64,000 bases of DNA from Arctopsyche grandis (Eukaryota > Arthropoda > Insecta > Trichoptera > Hydropsychidae). Positions within the stretch are counted from its first letter, which is position 1; each line of letters opens with the position of its first letter. Location of the stretch: contig NC_135365.1 in assembly GCF_051622035.1 (NCBI RefSeq), forward strand, positions 7,161,501 through 7,225,500. The letters are read 5' to 3'. Below are positions 1 to 11,351 of the stretch, in pieces. The notes beneath the pieces were generated by a model that did not search any database, had not been told where the DNA came from, and saw only the letters and a program-made list of their open reading frames with translations. The translations under genes were made by a program, and so were the position numbers.

Positions 1-300
1 AAATTTTGCCCAGTTTCGATATTGAGCTTTTCGCCATGCCGATCCGTATTTTTATTTCAGTCTCACACTCATTATCATCCAACAGCGTTGATCCGAGATA
101 ACTTAACTCGTGTACAACTTCAAGATCATACAGAGCATCCGTCCTAGTGAGTTGACCACGTCATTCCACCATCATAATCTTTGTTTTCGCTATATTCATC
201 CCGAGTCTCTGCTTTCGTATTGCAGACTATAGAGTAAATTCACCCTATCTTCTTTGGAGTTGAACATGAGAGTGGTATCTTCGGCGTATCAGAGATTGGA
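1..300 (-). mobile_element. RTE/BovB-like LINE fragment, antisense (unit A)
   Basis: Read on the minus strand this encodes the end of a reverse-transcriptase palm and what follows it. YAEDTTL is a decayed YADD/FADD catalytic box, and YLGSTLLDDD followed by IKTRI is the downstream motif typical of RTE/BovB-type LINEs. Stops interrupt the frame, so it is dead. The same fragment sits at the matching place in units B (about 4250-4620) and C (about 12120-12480), so it was in the intron of the ancestral zinc-finger gene before the tandem duplications. The left edge is cut by the window. Confidence 0.7.
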
Positions 301-335
301 TATACTTTTACTCCCCCATTTTTTTCCTTCCATAA

Positions 336-640
336 CACTGAGCAACAAAATGAGTTACCGGAGTGGAGACAAATCAATCTTTACTATTTTTGCCCATTAA
401 ATTCCAATATGACAATAATTTTTGTTGGTTTGTTCTCGTTTGTAAGATATGAGCGTTTAAAAAAATGCCAAGTTTTTACAGATATTTGGCTTTTGCAGTC
501 TTTAACTCAATATCTAGTTTTGCAGTGCCAAAACGGAGTATTGGAATCGATAGTCACATGTTTTTTCTATTGATTGTGATTTTTTATTGCTTTAAAATCT
601 TGTTCATCCTTGCTAACAACAGCGTCCAAGTTTCGCATCC
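336..640 (+). repeat. Partial copy of long-TIR DNA element (unit A)
   Basis: Begins near the terminal motif AACACTGAGCAA and carries the same internal blocks (TATGAGCG followed by an A run, and GAGTATTGGAATC) as the more complete element at 15640-16270. Only the left half is present. Homologous halves occur at the same intron position in unit B (4650-4919) and unit C (about 12500-12780), so the insertion and truncation predate the tandem duplication. Confidence 0.5.
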
Positions 641-797
641 CTACAGCAGAACTAGTGATTAATATCAATATGTATTATTTTGCTGTCAGTTGGCGTTAGT
701 GTATTGTTCTAGTTTCTAGTTCAGATGGCTAATAACTATGCAATGGCCAACAATTGTAGCGAATAATATTTAATTGATTATACTATGTATTTTTCAG

Positions 798-1700
798 GTG
801 GATTTAACAGCAAAGGATTCAAATCAATGTTCTGAAGAAATAAATAACGCTTCAAAAGTGTGTCCAGAAAGTAAAACACAAACGGCAACAAATGTCTTGA
901 AATGTCCTATATGTCCGAAAAAATTTTTTAAACTTCGTAATTTAAACAAGCACGTCAAAAACCACGAAAAAAAGCGCATCGAAAAACAAAACAAAAAACA
1001 GAACAGAAATCACCAATGTGAAAGCTGCCTGAAATGTTTTGCAGAGAAAAATGAGTTAAATGTTCACATGGAAAGTCACGTTCCTTATGAAACTAGCAGA
1101 TGTTTTATCTGCCTGAAACTGTTTTCAAAGGATGACGAGTTAAGAGTTCACTTGAGAAGTCACACTCGTAAAAAAGCTTACAAATGTGATTTCTGCCTGA
1201 AACTGTTTTCAAATAATGATGAGTTAAAATTTCACATCAGAAGTCACACTCCGAATAATTCTTACAAATCTGCAATCTGGCCGAAACTGTTTTCAAACAA
1301 AGACAAGTTAAAAGTTCACATGGAAAGATACGCTCCGAATGAAACTTACAAATGTGAAATCTGCCCGAAACTTTTTTCAAACAATGACGAATTTAAAATT
1401 CACATGGAAAGCCACTCAGAAAATATAACATTCAAATGTAAATTTTGCTCAAAGTGTTTCAGCAAGAGCGCTTCTTTGACCGAGCATCTGAAATCTAGGT
1501 CCGCAAGGAAATCTTACAAATGTAAAGTATGCTTGAAGTGTTTTACGCGGAATCGTGAATTAAACGAACACATGACTTCTCACAAGGGAGAAAAACCTTT
1601 CAAGTGTGAAATCTGCTCGGTAAGTCTTTCGACCAGTCTCAATTTATCCAAACACGTTAAGTCGCAACATATGAACGCAAAAAGTGCTAACATGCCATAG
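798..1700 (+). CDS. ZAD/C2H2 zinc-finger gene A, last exon (5' exons off window)
   Basis: Terminal exon of a C2H2 zinc-finger gene, about 300 codons ending in TAG. The start is set by the acceptor TTTTTCAG before GTG GAT TTA, which is identical in units B and C. It encodes about nine fingers of the form CxxC-(12)-HxxxH, most starting KCEIC or KCDFC. Finger 5 has lost both cysteines and the last histidine (KSAIWPKLF, then MERY), and finger 7 lacks the second histidine. By analogy with unit B the missing 5' exons should encode a ZAD domain. ZAD proteins dimerise through that domain and usually act as sequence-specific nuclear DNA-binding proteins; the target is unknown. AATAAA lies 19 bases after the stop (1719-1724). 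Confidence 0.85.
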   Translation: MDLTAKDSNQCSEEINNASKVCPESKTQTATNVLKCPICPKKFFKLRNLNKHVKNHEKKRIEKQNKKQNRNHQCESCLKCFAEKNELNVHMESHVPYETSRCFICLKLFSKDDELRVHLRSHTRKKAYKCDFCLKLFSNNDELKFHIRSHTPNNSYKSAIWPKLFSNKDKLKVHMERYAPNETYKCEICPKLFSNNDEFKIHMESHSENITFKCKFCSKCFSKSASLTEHLKSRSARKSYKCKVCLKCFTRNRELNEHMTSHKGEKPFKCEICSVSLSTSLNLSKHVKSQHMNAKSANMP

Positions 1701-2338
1701 TTATACAATATAACATCAAATAAAAATAAATAGATCTATAGCGAAAGCATATGAATATCTGTAGTATCTTATTGGTAAATGAAATTAACTATAATCCAAA
1801 TCGAATATCAAGAAGCATTTGATTGTGTGTATCTCGTTAGTATAAGGTTTGCCAGTCTCCAGCAGTTATTAAACTGTCGATGAAACGTATAATATCTTTA
1901 AAATACCAAAGCTTTAGCTCTTGTGATTGAATTCTATACTAGCTACATTGCAAAAAGTATCGATTAGTGGGAGTGATTAGCAGTTGAAGTTGAAGATTTG
2001 GGGATATAAGCATAATAACAGTTACCGGAATTTTACTTGGTATTCTGTCTGTATTCATAAATATAGTCAAAACAACATACAGAAAAAGGATCAACACATT
2101 TTTCAAAAGGTCAATCACCTTTGAGATGTGGTAAAACTGATAAAACGCATTAACGTCTCAATCTGAAGAGCTTTCTGACAGAATTCTTCAACGTGATTGT
2201 GTTCTTCAGGCATAAGACTACTTTGCCGTTCTATGTTAACGTAACATGATTATTTCTGTCTGCACATTCTTTATATTTGTTCCTTTTCGTGTGTTTTTAT
2301 TATAAGTAACTTGAATTTTAATTATAATATCGCATAAT
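1701..2338. other. Spacer after zinc-finger gene A, no gene seen
   Basis: AT-rich spacer with a candidate poly(A) signal at 1719-1724. It is colinear, with small indels, with 8659-9360 downstream of gene B. That shows it is part of the duplicated unit. No intact reading frame or RNA gene was recognised. Confidence 0.6.
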
Positions 2339-2540
2339 TTATATTTACTGACAAATAATAATCAATTGGAGAAACTTGTAATCTCACTATTTATTCATTT
2401 GAAAACAGAAAAATTGAAAATGTATGAATTTATGTATATTTTATATTTACCGACAAATAATAATCAATGGGAGAAACTTGTAATCTCATTATTTATTAAT
2501 TTGAAAACAGATAAATTGAAAATGTATTATGTACCCATGT
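2339..2540 (+). repeat. Two-copy tandem duplication, period about 102 bp
   Basis: The segments 2339-2440 and 2441-2540 are near-copies: both start TTATATTTAC or TTATATTTACT, contain AAATAATAATCAAT and end GAAAATGTAT. Unit C (from about 9367) has a single copy, so this is a unit-B-side tandem duplication. A 62-codon open frame across it is chance. Confidence 0.8.
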
Positions 2541-2839
2541 ACTATGAATACTAAAATGTATACCCATATTTAATTTACTTTAAATTGACCAATAAAGAAA
2601 ATTACCGACAAAATTACTTATTTTATGAGAATTTATTTAAATTACTGCCCGATTATAAATTTTCTTATATTAAAAAAGTCCTACCAAATGAACAAACTTC
2701 AGTATTATATTTGTGATAAAATATTTCTTGGTTATAGACTTATTTAAAAATAAAGTGAAGAATCTGATAGTGTTTATTAAAATTAAATTCCATTCTCAGC
2801 GATTATCAATTAATAGTGATGAAAATATTGAAAACGTAC

Positions 2840-2882
2840 TATCTTCATCTGTACGCTAACTTTGTTGCATTTCATATTCCTG
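2840..2882 (-). pseudogene. Remnant of NAT9-like exon 2 (unit B)
   Basis: The minus strand reads QEYEMQQS, a stop, then RTDED, followed by a retained GTACGTTT donor. It aligns with the intact NAT9-like exon 2 in unit C (10226-10335), which has QRSWRIDED there, so the Trp codon became a stop. The rest of exon 2 and all of exon 1 are missing from unit B. The match to NAT9 is by recalled family sequence. Confidence 0.6.
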
Positions 2883-2935
2883 CAATTTTATCCTTGTATT
2901 TATCTTCGCTTGACAGTGATCGATAACTGTGTATC

Positions 2936-3148
2936 CAGTGCCGGTTTTAGGGGGGGGGGCTAGGTCGGGCGACGCCCGAGGGCGCCAAATAAGTTAGGGC
3001 GCCGAACGATACGCCAAAGGCGCTTCAAAATTTTAAATTAGAGCCCCAAAAGCCATTCAAATAGATTAGAGCGCTAAAGGCGAAAGTTCTTTCTAAGGGT
3101 GTTTAGAAAAAATTGCTTGAGGGCGCCATCGAGTGTAAGGCGGCAATG
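2936..3148. mobile_element. hAT-type MITE, 213 bp, absent from unit C
   Basis: Ends are CAGTGCCGGTTTTA and, read inward from the right, CATTGCCGCCTTA. The flanks are TGTGTATC (2928-2935) and GGTGTATC (3149-3156), an 8-bp duplication with one mismatch. Unit C has the uninterrupted site GGTGTATC at 10762-10769. There is no coding capacity; the interior is rich in GGGCGCC-type motifs. The 8-bp duplication and CAGTG termini are classic hAT features. Confidence 0.85.
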
Positions 3149-3524
3149 GGTGTATCCCATATTTGAAGAAATGTGGGAGAACCCCCACAGCGGGGAGCCA
3201 AGCACACAGCGTGCCGCTCTTCCCTGTGTGATTTCGCCCTAAGTCGTTGCCAGCGACTTAAGCTTTTCCCCTAAAATATCCTCTATTTATCACATGCCAA
3301 CGACTCGTTGAGCATGTGATAGGATTGAGAAAATAAATATTTCTATCAATTAGTACTAAGGAAACTTATTGAGGGCGCAAAATATTTTCGCAATGTTACA
3401 AGATTTTTGTTTTATAATGTCAAAATCCTAATGGTCAACTATGTGATGTTTATCACAAGAATTGGTATGACTGCATAGCAACTGTCAAAGTTCTGTCAAA
3501 AAACAGAACACATTGAATTTTGAC

Positions 3525-6500
3525 ATGACGACAGAGTGTCGACTTTGTCTTTGTTCCGTTCGAACTGAATTTTCCGTTAATATTTATGAAAAATCAAAAA
3601 CTCTAGCCAAATGGATACGGAGCTGTTGTCGGCTACAGGTATATTACATATGTTGATATTTATTTATATGTATATGGAAACCTGATATGATTTAATAAAA
3701 TTTCTTTCGCAGGTGGATAAAGAAGACGGATTGCCTCATACTATATGTTATTCTTGCGAATCCAACTTGGAGATGTTGATCGAATTCAAAAATACCTGTA
3801 AACGAAGTATTACTCATAAGGGATCGACGGCGCGAAGATTTTTGGATATTGCAATAGATGAAGATTCGTTGGACGATTTGGATTGGGAGGGGGAATGTCG
3901 TGCCAGTGGTTTAATATCGGATGACGATGATGTGGATAGCGAAAAACCGACGAGCAATCCAGAAAAAATGAATCCAATCAGTATCGATGAAGCTTCACTA
4001 TGCCCAAAACAGGATGTCGAAATGGTAATATTATTGGTTTTTCATTTGACTTTAACTCATTTAGCATCATTTGAAAGCTAACCTTTACTGACATATTACA
4101 TACATACATATGTATATATATTAGAGCTGGCATACGTCCCGGTAGACTGTGACTTGTCCCGGTTTTTATAGATATATGTCCCCGTGTCCCAGTCCACGAT
4201 CAGTTGTCCCGGTATTCTATTTATCTAAAAACTTCTAAGGAAAAACAAGTAAATGTGAGAATGAAAGGTGAAAGGACAACAAGGCTTCAAGGGAAAATAC
4301 GAATTTGGAGTCTCGGTCTTGTTAAATTTTGCCCAGTTTCGATATTGAGCTTTTCGCCATGCCGATCCGTGTTTTTATTTCAGTCTCACACTCATCATCA
4401 TCCAACAGCGTTGATCCGAGATAACTTAACTCGTGTACAACTTCAAGATCAGACAGAGCATCCGTTCTGGTGAGTTGACCACGTCATTCCACCATCATAA
4501 TCTTTGTTTTCGCTATATTCATCCCGAGTCTCTGCTTTCGTATTGCAGACTATAGAATAAATCCACCATATCTTCTTTGGAGTTGAATATGAGAGTGGTA
4601 TCTTCGGCGATTGGATATACTTTTACTCCCCCATTTTTTTCCTTCCATAACACTGAGCAACAAAATGAGTTACCGGAGCGGAGACTAATCAATCTTTACT
4701 ATGTTTGCCCATTAAATTCGAATATGACAATGATTTTTGTTGGTTTTTTCTCGTTTGTAAGATATGAGCGTTTAAAAAAATGCCAAGTTTTTACAGATAT
4801 TTGGCTTTTGCAGTCTTTAACTCAATATCTAGTATTGTTGTGCCAAAACTGAGTATTGGAATCAATAGTCACATGTTTTTTCTATTGATTGTGATTTTAT
4901 ATTGCTTTAAATTGATATACAGTATACTCTCGATTATCCCGGTGCGGAATATCCGTGCTTGAAAATATATTAATAATTTTTTTTCTTATATGATTATGAG
5001 ACGCTCCGATTAATTGCGATTGCGTAAACACGCGTGTTATTTAAAACAAATGATGTCACACAGAAATGTTTTTCATTCCCTTTTTTTTAATGTCTTTTAC
5101 ATACTATTGCGTTAATTCTTTCAGTCGGTACAACACTAATACTACATAACTACTAACGACCACTTATCAGCTTAACTATGCGCATTTTTCTTAATAAATA
5201 ATGAGTCTTAAAATTATGAAGGAAAAATTTGTGTTGTAAATATGATATTATATTCGAAACCAAGTCAAAATTTGATAATTCGGATTATCCGTGACGTTCC
5301 TCCCCAGCATTAGCCCGGATAATCGGAGTGTCTTGTTCATCCTTGCTATCAACAGCGTCCACGTTTCGCATCCATACAGCAACAGTACTAATATTAATAG
5401 CGATATGTATTATTTTGGGGTCTACCTCACAGCACCGAAAGTGAAAAGGTCGAAAAAGCAAATATCGGAAGGCAAAGATCGAAAATCGAAAGATCTTAAG
5501 TCGAAAGATCAAAAAAAATGGGTGCATGGTAAACGGTACTATGTATATATAATATATATGAGTGGCATGCGGTGAAATTATCTCTCTTTTTGTCCGGTCT
5601 CCGTGACGAGCCAGAATGTTAAATTACAGAAAACGCAAATATCAGAAGGCAAAGATCGAAAATCGAAAGATCTTAAGTCGAAACATAAAAAAAAGGGTGC
5701 ATGGTAAACGGTACATTCTCACTTAATTTGCGCGAGCAGGATACAACAGGAACAAGAGGAACAGGCTTTTCCTCCCGTATTAATGTGCGCGCGCAGAATA
5801 CGGGAGGAAAAGCCTGTTCCTCTTGTTCCTGTTGTACCCTGCTCGCGCAAATTAAGTGAGTATGTATGTACGTGAGTATGTACCGTTTACCATGCACCCT
5901 TTTTTTTTGATCTTTCGATTTTCGATCTTTGCCTTCCGATATTTGTGTTTTCTGTAATTTAACATTCTGGCTCGTCATGTAGACCCCTTTTTGTCATACA
6001 GCCTTTTTTAATGTGCGCGCGCAGGATACAGGAGGAAAAGCCTGTTCCTCTTGTTCCTGTTGTATCCTGCTCGCGCAAATTAAGTTTGGATGTACGACGG
6101 GGAGAGAGAGTTTTACCGCACGCCACTGATATACATATATACTAACCGTTTTTCATATGTATGCATGATAAACGAATATTTTCGACTTTTTCACAGTCAT
6201 TTTCATTTTGATATCATTTGACGTTAGTGTATTGTTCTAGTTTCTAATTCAGATAGCTAATAACTATACAATGGCCAACAATTGTAGCGAATATAATTTA
6301 ATTGATTATACTATGTATTTTTCAGGTGGACTTAACAGCAAAAGATTCAGATCAATGTACTGAAAAGATAAATAACGCTACAAAAGTGTGTCCAGAAAGT
6401 AATACAAAAACTGCAAAAAAAGTCTTGAAATGCCCTACGTGTTCGAAAAAATATTTTAGACTTCATAGTTTTAACAACCACGTCAAAAAACACATCAAAA

Positions 6501-7198
6501 AACAACCTCACAAATGTAGAATCTGCCTGAAATGTTTTGCAAAGAATGGCGAGCTAAAAGTCCACATGGAAAGTCATGCTGCGAAAAAAACTTACAAATG
6601 TGAAATCTGCCCGAAACTGTTTTCAAAGAATGACGAGTTAAAAATTCACATGAGAAGTCACACTCCGAAAAAAAATTACAAATGTGATTTCTGCCTGAAA
6701 CTGTTTTCAAATTATGACGCGTTAAAAGTTCACATGAGAAGTCACACTCCGAATAAAACTTACATATGTGAAATCTGCCCGAAACTTTTTTCAAATAATG
6801 ACGAGTTAAAAGTTCACATGGAAAATCACGCTCCGATTAAAACTTACGTATGTGAAATCTGCCCGAAACTTTTTTCAAACGATGACAAATTTAAAGTTCA
6901 CATGGAAAGTCACTCTCAGAATATAACATTCAAATGCAAATTATGCTCAAAGTGTTTCAGTAAGAGCGATTCTTTGACTGGCCATCTGAAACGTAGCTCA
7001 GAAGGGAACTCTTTCAAATGTAAAGTTTGCTCGAAGTGTTTTACGTGGAATTGTGAATTAAAAGAACACATGACTTCTCACAGGGGAGAAAAACCTTACA
7101 AGTGTGAAATCTGCTCGATACGTCTTTCGACCAGCTTCAATTTATCCAAACACTTCAAGTTGCAACATATGTACGCAAAAAGTGCTTACAAGCCATAG
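3525..7198 (+). CDS. ZAD/C2H2 zinc-finger gene B, complete (3 exons)
   Basis: Exons 3525-3638, 3713-4024 and 6326-7198, all in phase 0, give 432 residues. Exon 1 starts MTTECRLCLCSV and supplies the first ZAD cysteine pair (C5, C8). Exon 2 supplies the second pair (C50, C53; ICYSC), then an acidic linker (SDDDDVDSEK). Exon 3 carries nine C2H2 units; finger 7 lacks its second canonical histidine. ZAD is a zinc-coordinating dimerisation domain, and the finger array implies a nuclear DNA-binding role. The array has unusually uniform fingers (ICPKLFS repeated), suggesting internal finger duplication. Intron 2 (4025-6325) is swollen by transposons but the splice sites are intact. Units A and C are paralogues in the same orientation. 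Confidence 0.88.
4250..4620 (-). mobile_element. RTE/BovB-like LINE fragment, antisense (unit B intron 2)
   Basis: On the minus strand it reads IAEDTTLIFNSKEDMVDL, then after a gap YLGSTLLDDDECETEIK and MAKSSISKLGKI. This is the post-palm region of an RTE-type reverse transcriptase with a damaged YADD box and several stops. It is orthologous to the fragments in units A and C. Confidence 0.72.
4650..4919 (+). repeat. Partial long-TIR DNA element (unit B intron 2)
   Basis: Starts CATAACACTGAGCAAC and follows the left half of the element at 15640-16270, ending where a pogo-like MITE begins. It is inherited from the ancestral unit because copies A and C have it at the same place. Confidence 0.5.
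4920..5330. mobile_element. pogo/Tigger-like MITE, unit B only
   Basis: Left end CAGTATACTCTCGATTATCC follows GATATA; the right end read inward is CACTCCGATTATCCGGG. The shared block CTCCGATTATCC/CTCTCGATTATCC is the inverted terminus. Unit C has GATATA joined directly to TCTTGTTCATCC (about 12775-12790), the pre-insertion state. Family assignment rests on the CAGT start and probable TA target. No transposase frame is visible. Confidence 0.6.
5415..5559. repeat. Fragment of TCGAAAGATC-rich repeat
   Basis: Begins near GGTCTACCTCACAGC and contains clustered GATCGAAAATCGAAAGATC-like words. Related blocks occur at 5595-5690, 5890-5990 (inverted) and 36500-36615 (inverted), the last ending GTGATGTAGACC. 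It seems to be one end of a dispersed repeat whose full form is not in the window. Confidence 0.45.
5560..6128. mobile_element. hAT-type element with large internal palindrome, unit B only
   Basis: The termini are GAGTGGCATGCGGTG and, read inward, CAGTGGCGTGCGGTA. Flanks ATATATAT (5552-5559) and ATATACAT (6129-6136) match in 7 of 8. The interior from about 5605 to 5975 folds back on itself: the two arms of roughly 180 bases meet at about 5788 in the centre GTGCGCGCGC. A third copy of the arm tip lies at 6012-6090. No transposase frame is present. The element is absent from unit C. Confidence 0.7.
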
Positions 7199-7211
7199 TT
7201 ATACAATATAA

Positions 7212-8650
7212 CAGCGGTTCCCAACTTTTTCTGACTCGCGTACCACTTGGTAGTACATGACGCTAAATTGTACCACCATATAAAAATGGTTGTATTTCAT
7301 GAAATTTGTTTTTGCAAGTGTAATTATTATATATGGTATTAGCATGGTAAGGAATGTGAAGACACATACACGCAATATCTGCTTTGGTAAGAAATTTTGT
7401 GGAAAAAAAGTTATTTGCCGAGTCACAATTATAATATGCTCAAAGTTTAATATACATATGTATCTACTATTTTATCATACTTCCATTATTGATAAATGGT
7501 TTTAATAAAAACACAAAATTACAAAGTACATATAATATATTTTCTTTTCATTAATTAAATCTCTTTACAAAATAAATTTAATGAGATCCTTGTAACTTGT
7601 TTCGAGGAACATAGTTTTTTAAAATTTGGTTCAAATGATGCGAGATGTACCTTTAAATCTGGAGCTGCATTCAATCTATGTCTATATTTGTCTTATTAAA
7701 ATATATGAAGAGAAAGCTCTCTCAACCAGTTCAGTGCTAGTAAACGGCGACAGAAATTTAAGCGGTGTGTCAGAAAGCTGTTCATATTCTTCACTAATAC
7801 CTAGCCAAAAATTAATAACCTTATTTATTTCGAATTCAGTTTTTAAATGCTATAATTTGAATGTTCAATCAAGTTCTGCTTTTCCTTTGTAGCTGTCCGA
7901 AAATGTTCGTTACCAAAGAGGTTTGAAATCCAATTGTTTGCATCTTACGGTTTGGGAAGCACTGCGTAAAAGACGATTTCATCCCTAGTAAATGTTCAAT
8001 TATTTTTCACGTATATCCCGAGACATACTATTCTTGTTTTCAGATAAGAAATTATGTTAAGTTTCAAATACTTCAGTTTGATCATTTTCGATACATAGAT
8101 TCCAAAAATCTAATTTTCTAATCATACTTTCAATTTTATCTGCAACATTAAAGATCATTATCGAGCTGTTCTCAACTGTCAAATTCAAGTTATTTATTTA
8201 TTAGAGCGTTAACGAGGTAAATTTAAAATATACTTCAAAGACCATGCCGAATCTGAGGAAAACGTATCGATTGCCAGATTTTCGATCACCAACTGTACAT
8301 ATTGACGTCAATGATGACTAATTAAGATAATGTTTATGAATTACTAGTTTACCCGGCTTCGCTCAGTATTTGTAATATAAACAGCTTAAACATGGCGAAT
8401 CTAATAGTTTAATATTCATTCGTTTTTTATTAAATTTATTTAATCGAAAAAAATATAATATTCAACCAATTGAATTGTCGTCATGGAAATTTTATTTTGT
8501 TTTCGAAGTTCCCAAACAAAGATACAAACTTACAAAGTCTCTTTCCAAATTATATATTAGATATAAAAAATATTTCTATTTTTATGATTGTAAATCATTC
8601 ATTCCTGCATGTCCGCCATTACTGATTGGACCACAGGTTGAGAAACGCTG
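7212..8650. mobile_element. hAT element, 1439 bp, downstream of gene B
   Basis: Ends CAGCGGTTCCCAACTT and, inward from the right, CAGCGTTTCTCAACCTG. It has an exact 8-bp duplication CAATATAA at 7204-7211 and 8651-8658. Unit A shows the uninterrupted site at the equivalent place (about 1704-1713). The termini match the common hAT CAGCGGTTCTCAACC type. The interior is AT-rich with only short frames and no recognisable transposase. It separates gene B from its original 3' flank. Confidence 0.9.
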
Positions 8651-8658
8651 CAATATAA

Positions 8659-9530
8659 CATCCATATATCAAATAAAAAATAGATCAATAGCGAAAGCAT
8701 ATGAATCTCTGTAGTATCTTATTGGTAAATGAAATTAACTATAATCCAAATCAAAATCATTTATTCTTCTCAACATTGTAGCACTACAAATTGAAATTTT
8801 TAATGTTAATTGTGCTACCGAATATCAAGAAGCATTTGATTGTGTGAATCTCGTTAGTATAAGGTTTACCAGTCTCCGGCAGTTATTAAAATGTCGATAA
8901 AACATATAATATCTTTAAAATACCAAAGCTTTAGCTCTTGTGATTGAATTATATACTAGCTGCATTGCAAAAAGTATTGATTAGTGAGAGTGATTAGCAG
9001 TTGAAGTTGAAGATTTGGGGATATAAGCATAATAACAGCTACCGAAACTTGACTTGGTATTCTGTCTGTTTTTATAAACATACATAGATAGTCAAAACAA
9101 CATACAGAAAAAAACGATAAACACATTTTTCAAAAGGTCAATCACCTTTGAGATGTGGTAAAACTGATAAAACGCATTAACGTCTTAATCTGAAGAGCTT
9201 TCCAAAAGAATTCTTCAACATGATTGTGTTCTTCAGGCATAGGACTACTTTGGCGTTCTATGTTAACATAACATGATTATTTCTGTCTGCACATTCTTTA
9301 TATTTGTTTCCTCTTCGTATGATTTTATTATAAGTAACTTGAATTTTCATTATAATATCGCATATTTTATATTTACTGACAAATAATAATCAAATGTAGA
9401 GACTTGTAATCTCACTATTTATTCATTTGAAAACAGATAAACATATAACCATATTTAATTAATTTTAAATTGACCAATAAAGAAATTTACCGACAAAGTG
9501 ACTTATTTTATGGAAATTTATTTAAAACTA
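8659..9530. other. Duplicated spacer, unit C side, no gene seen
   Basis: Colinear with 1715-2640 downstream of gene A, allowing for indels, so it belongs to the repeating unit. No intact gene, RNA gene or clear element was recognised in it. Confidence 0.5.
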
Positions 9531-9851
9531 GCTGAACCCGGCATGCGTTGCAATGCCACAATAACGCAAGCAATTCCCGTTCCCGTTCCCATTTGTCGGA
9601 AAAACGCTGGCAGCGAACACATTTGAAATAATTCAATCGTTTGTTTATTTTACCCTAACAACGCAGGTTGTGACGCGAAAACATTTGAAATTATTGCGTT
9701 GCAATGACACTCAGTCCCGTTTTTTCTGTTTCCGTTCCCATTTTTGGCGATTTTTTTTTCAGAGGAATCTTCCCGGACATGCATACAACAAATCCTGAAA
9801 GTTCCATCAGTTGAGTGGTTTAGTAGTCTATACGAGACAGACATTCAATTT

Positions 9852-9939
<88 letters not shown>

Positions 9940-9945
9940 TACAAA
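9531..9945. repeat. Dispersed repeat with ACTAGCTGAACCCGGCATGC end plus (TA)n
   Basis: Starts ACTAGCTGAACCCGGCATGC, contains CCCGTTCCCGTTCCC runs and the block GAATCTTCCCGGACATGCAT, and runs into (TA)n. It interrupts sequence continuous in unit B (at about 2640). A longer inverted relative lies at 57240-57830, where the CCGGGTTCAGCTAGT end is the right terminus. The class is uncertain. Confidence 0.6.
9854..9937. repeat. (TA)n microsatellite, about 84 bp
   Basis: Uninterrupted alternating A and T at the 3' end of the dispersed repeat. Open frames reading IYIYIY across it are not genes. Confidence 0.95.
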
Positions 9946-10181
9946 GATGTCCTACCGTAAGTTCTCATATTTTGACCAAAAGATTTCTATATTCCGAGTT
10001 TGAGATTTTAAAGCAATATCGAGTGGAAAACTGCCCAATTATAAATTTTCTTATATTAAAAAAGTCCTACCAAATGAGCAAACTTATATTTGTGATAAAA
10101 TATCTCTTGGTTATAGACTTATTTAAAAATAAAGTGAAGAATCTGATAATGTATATTAATTGATAATCGCTGAGAATGTTA

Positions 10182-10486
<305 letters not shown>

Positions 10487-10506
10487 GATATTATTAATAC
10501 AATATT

Positions 10507-10773
10507 TTAACTCATAACCTGCGACAGTAATGTCAATTTGACGTTCACTTTGTTTTCATCCGTAACAACAGTTATGATGCCCATACCTAAACCTGAAATA
10601 TCTTGAAATATATAAAAAGACCCTTTATGAAGGGAAATTGATAAAAAAAAAACATTATAAATTGTTCTTACGGTTCTGTATGCATAGGATTTAAAAAACA
10701 TTAATTTTGGCCCTTTCATGGAAATCCATCCACGGAAGGACTCCTCGCAGTGATCGATAACGGTGTATCCCAT
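10507..10773 (-). other. Unrecognised coding-like stretch, minus strand
   Basis: An 88-codon open frame starts MGYTVIDHCEESFRGWIS and later reads SGLGMGIITVVTDENKVNVK. The two halves look exon-like, separated by a possible GTAAGA donor, but the phases do not join cleanly. It lies just upstream of the NAT9-like exon 1 and is deleted from unit B. No family recognised. Confidence 0.25.
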
Positions 10774-10834
10774 ATTTTAAGAAATGTAGGAGAACCCCCA
10801 CAGCGAGGAGCCAAGCACACAATGTGCTGTTATT

Positions 10835-11045
10835 CCCGGTTCGGTGATTACTGGTCACAAAGTACTCGTCACAAAGTCACTAAAATCTCTATTACGGAAC
10901 ATCTGGCAGCCGAAAAGTCCATCATATTAACGATAACTATCATACTAACGAGAACTTGAGTGCCAAATATTGTGTATTCGCGATTTTCATGGCAAAAATT
11001 GTCTTTGTGACCACCGCAATGTGACGAATAGTCCAATTACCGTTA
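10835..11045. repeat. Insertion in unit C with inverted termini
   Basis: Relative to unit B, about 210 bases are inserted here. The left begins CGGTTCGGTGATTACTGGTC with GTCACAAAG; the right, read inward, begins CGGTAATTGGAC and contains GTGGTCACAAAG. The ends are imperfect inverted repeats. The target duplication is not resolved and the superfamily is unknown. Confidence 0.5.
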
Positions 11046-11351
11046 CTCCCTGTGTGATTTCGCCCTAAGTCATTGCCAACGACTTAAGCTTTTCTCCTAA
11101 ATTATCCTCTATCCATCACATGCCAACGATTCGTTGAGCATGTGATAGGATTGACAAAATAAATATTTCTATCAATTAGTACTAAGGAAACTTATTGAGG
11201 GTGCAAAATATTTTCGCAATTTTATAAGATTATTGTTTTATAATGTCAAAATCCAAATGGTCAACTACTGTGACGTTCATCACAAGAATTAGTATGAGTG
11301 CATAGCAACTGTCAAAGTTCTGTCAAAAATCAGAACAGATTGAATGTTGAC

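Noticed and set aside
2100-2230. Minus-strand stretch MPEEHNHVEEF resembling the NAT9 start in units A/B and C
   Set aside because: The resemblance is short, needs frame changes and has no splice sites. I could not separate it from chance.
6495-6794. 99-codon minus-strand frame with repeated SGRFHICKFF units
   Set aside because: It is the antisense of the repeated zinc-finger codons in gene B, not a repeat protein gene.
9744-9938. Open frames reading IYIYIY or HTHTHT (also at 18100, 19330 and 26880)
   Set aside because: They are translations of (TA)n and (CA)n microsatellites without start context or homology.
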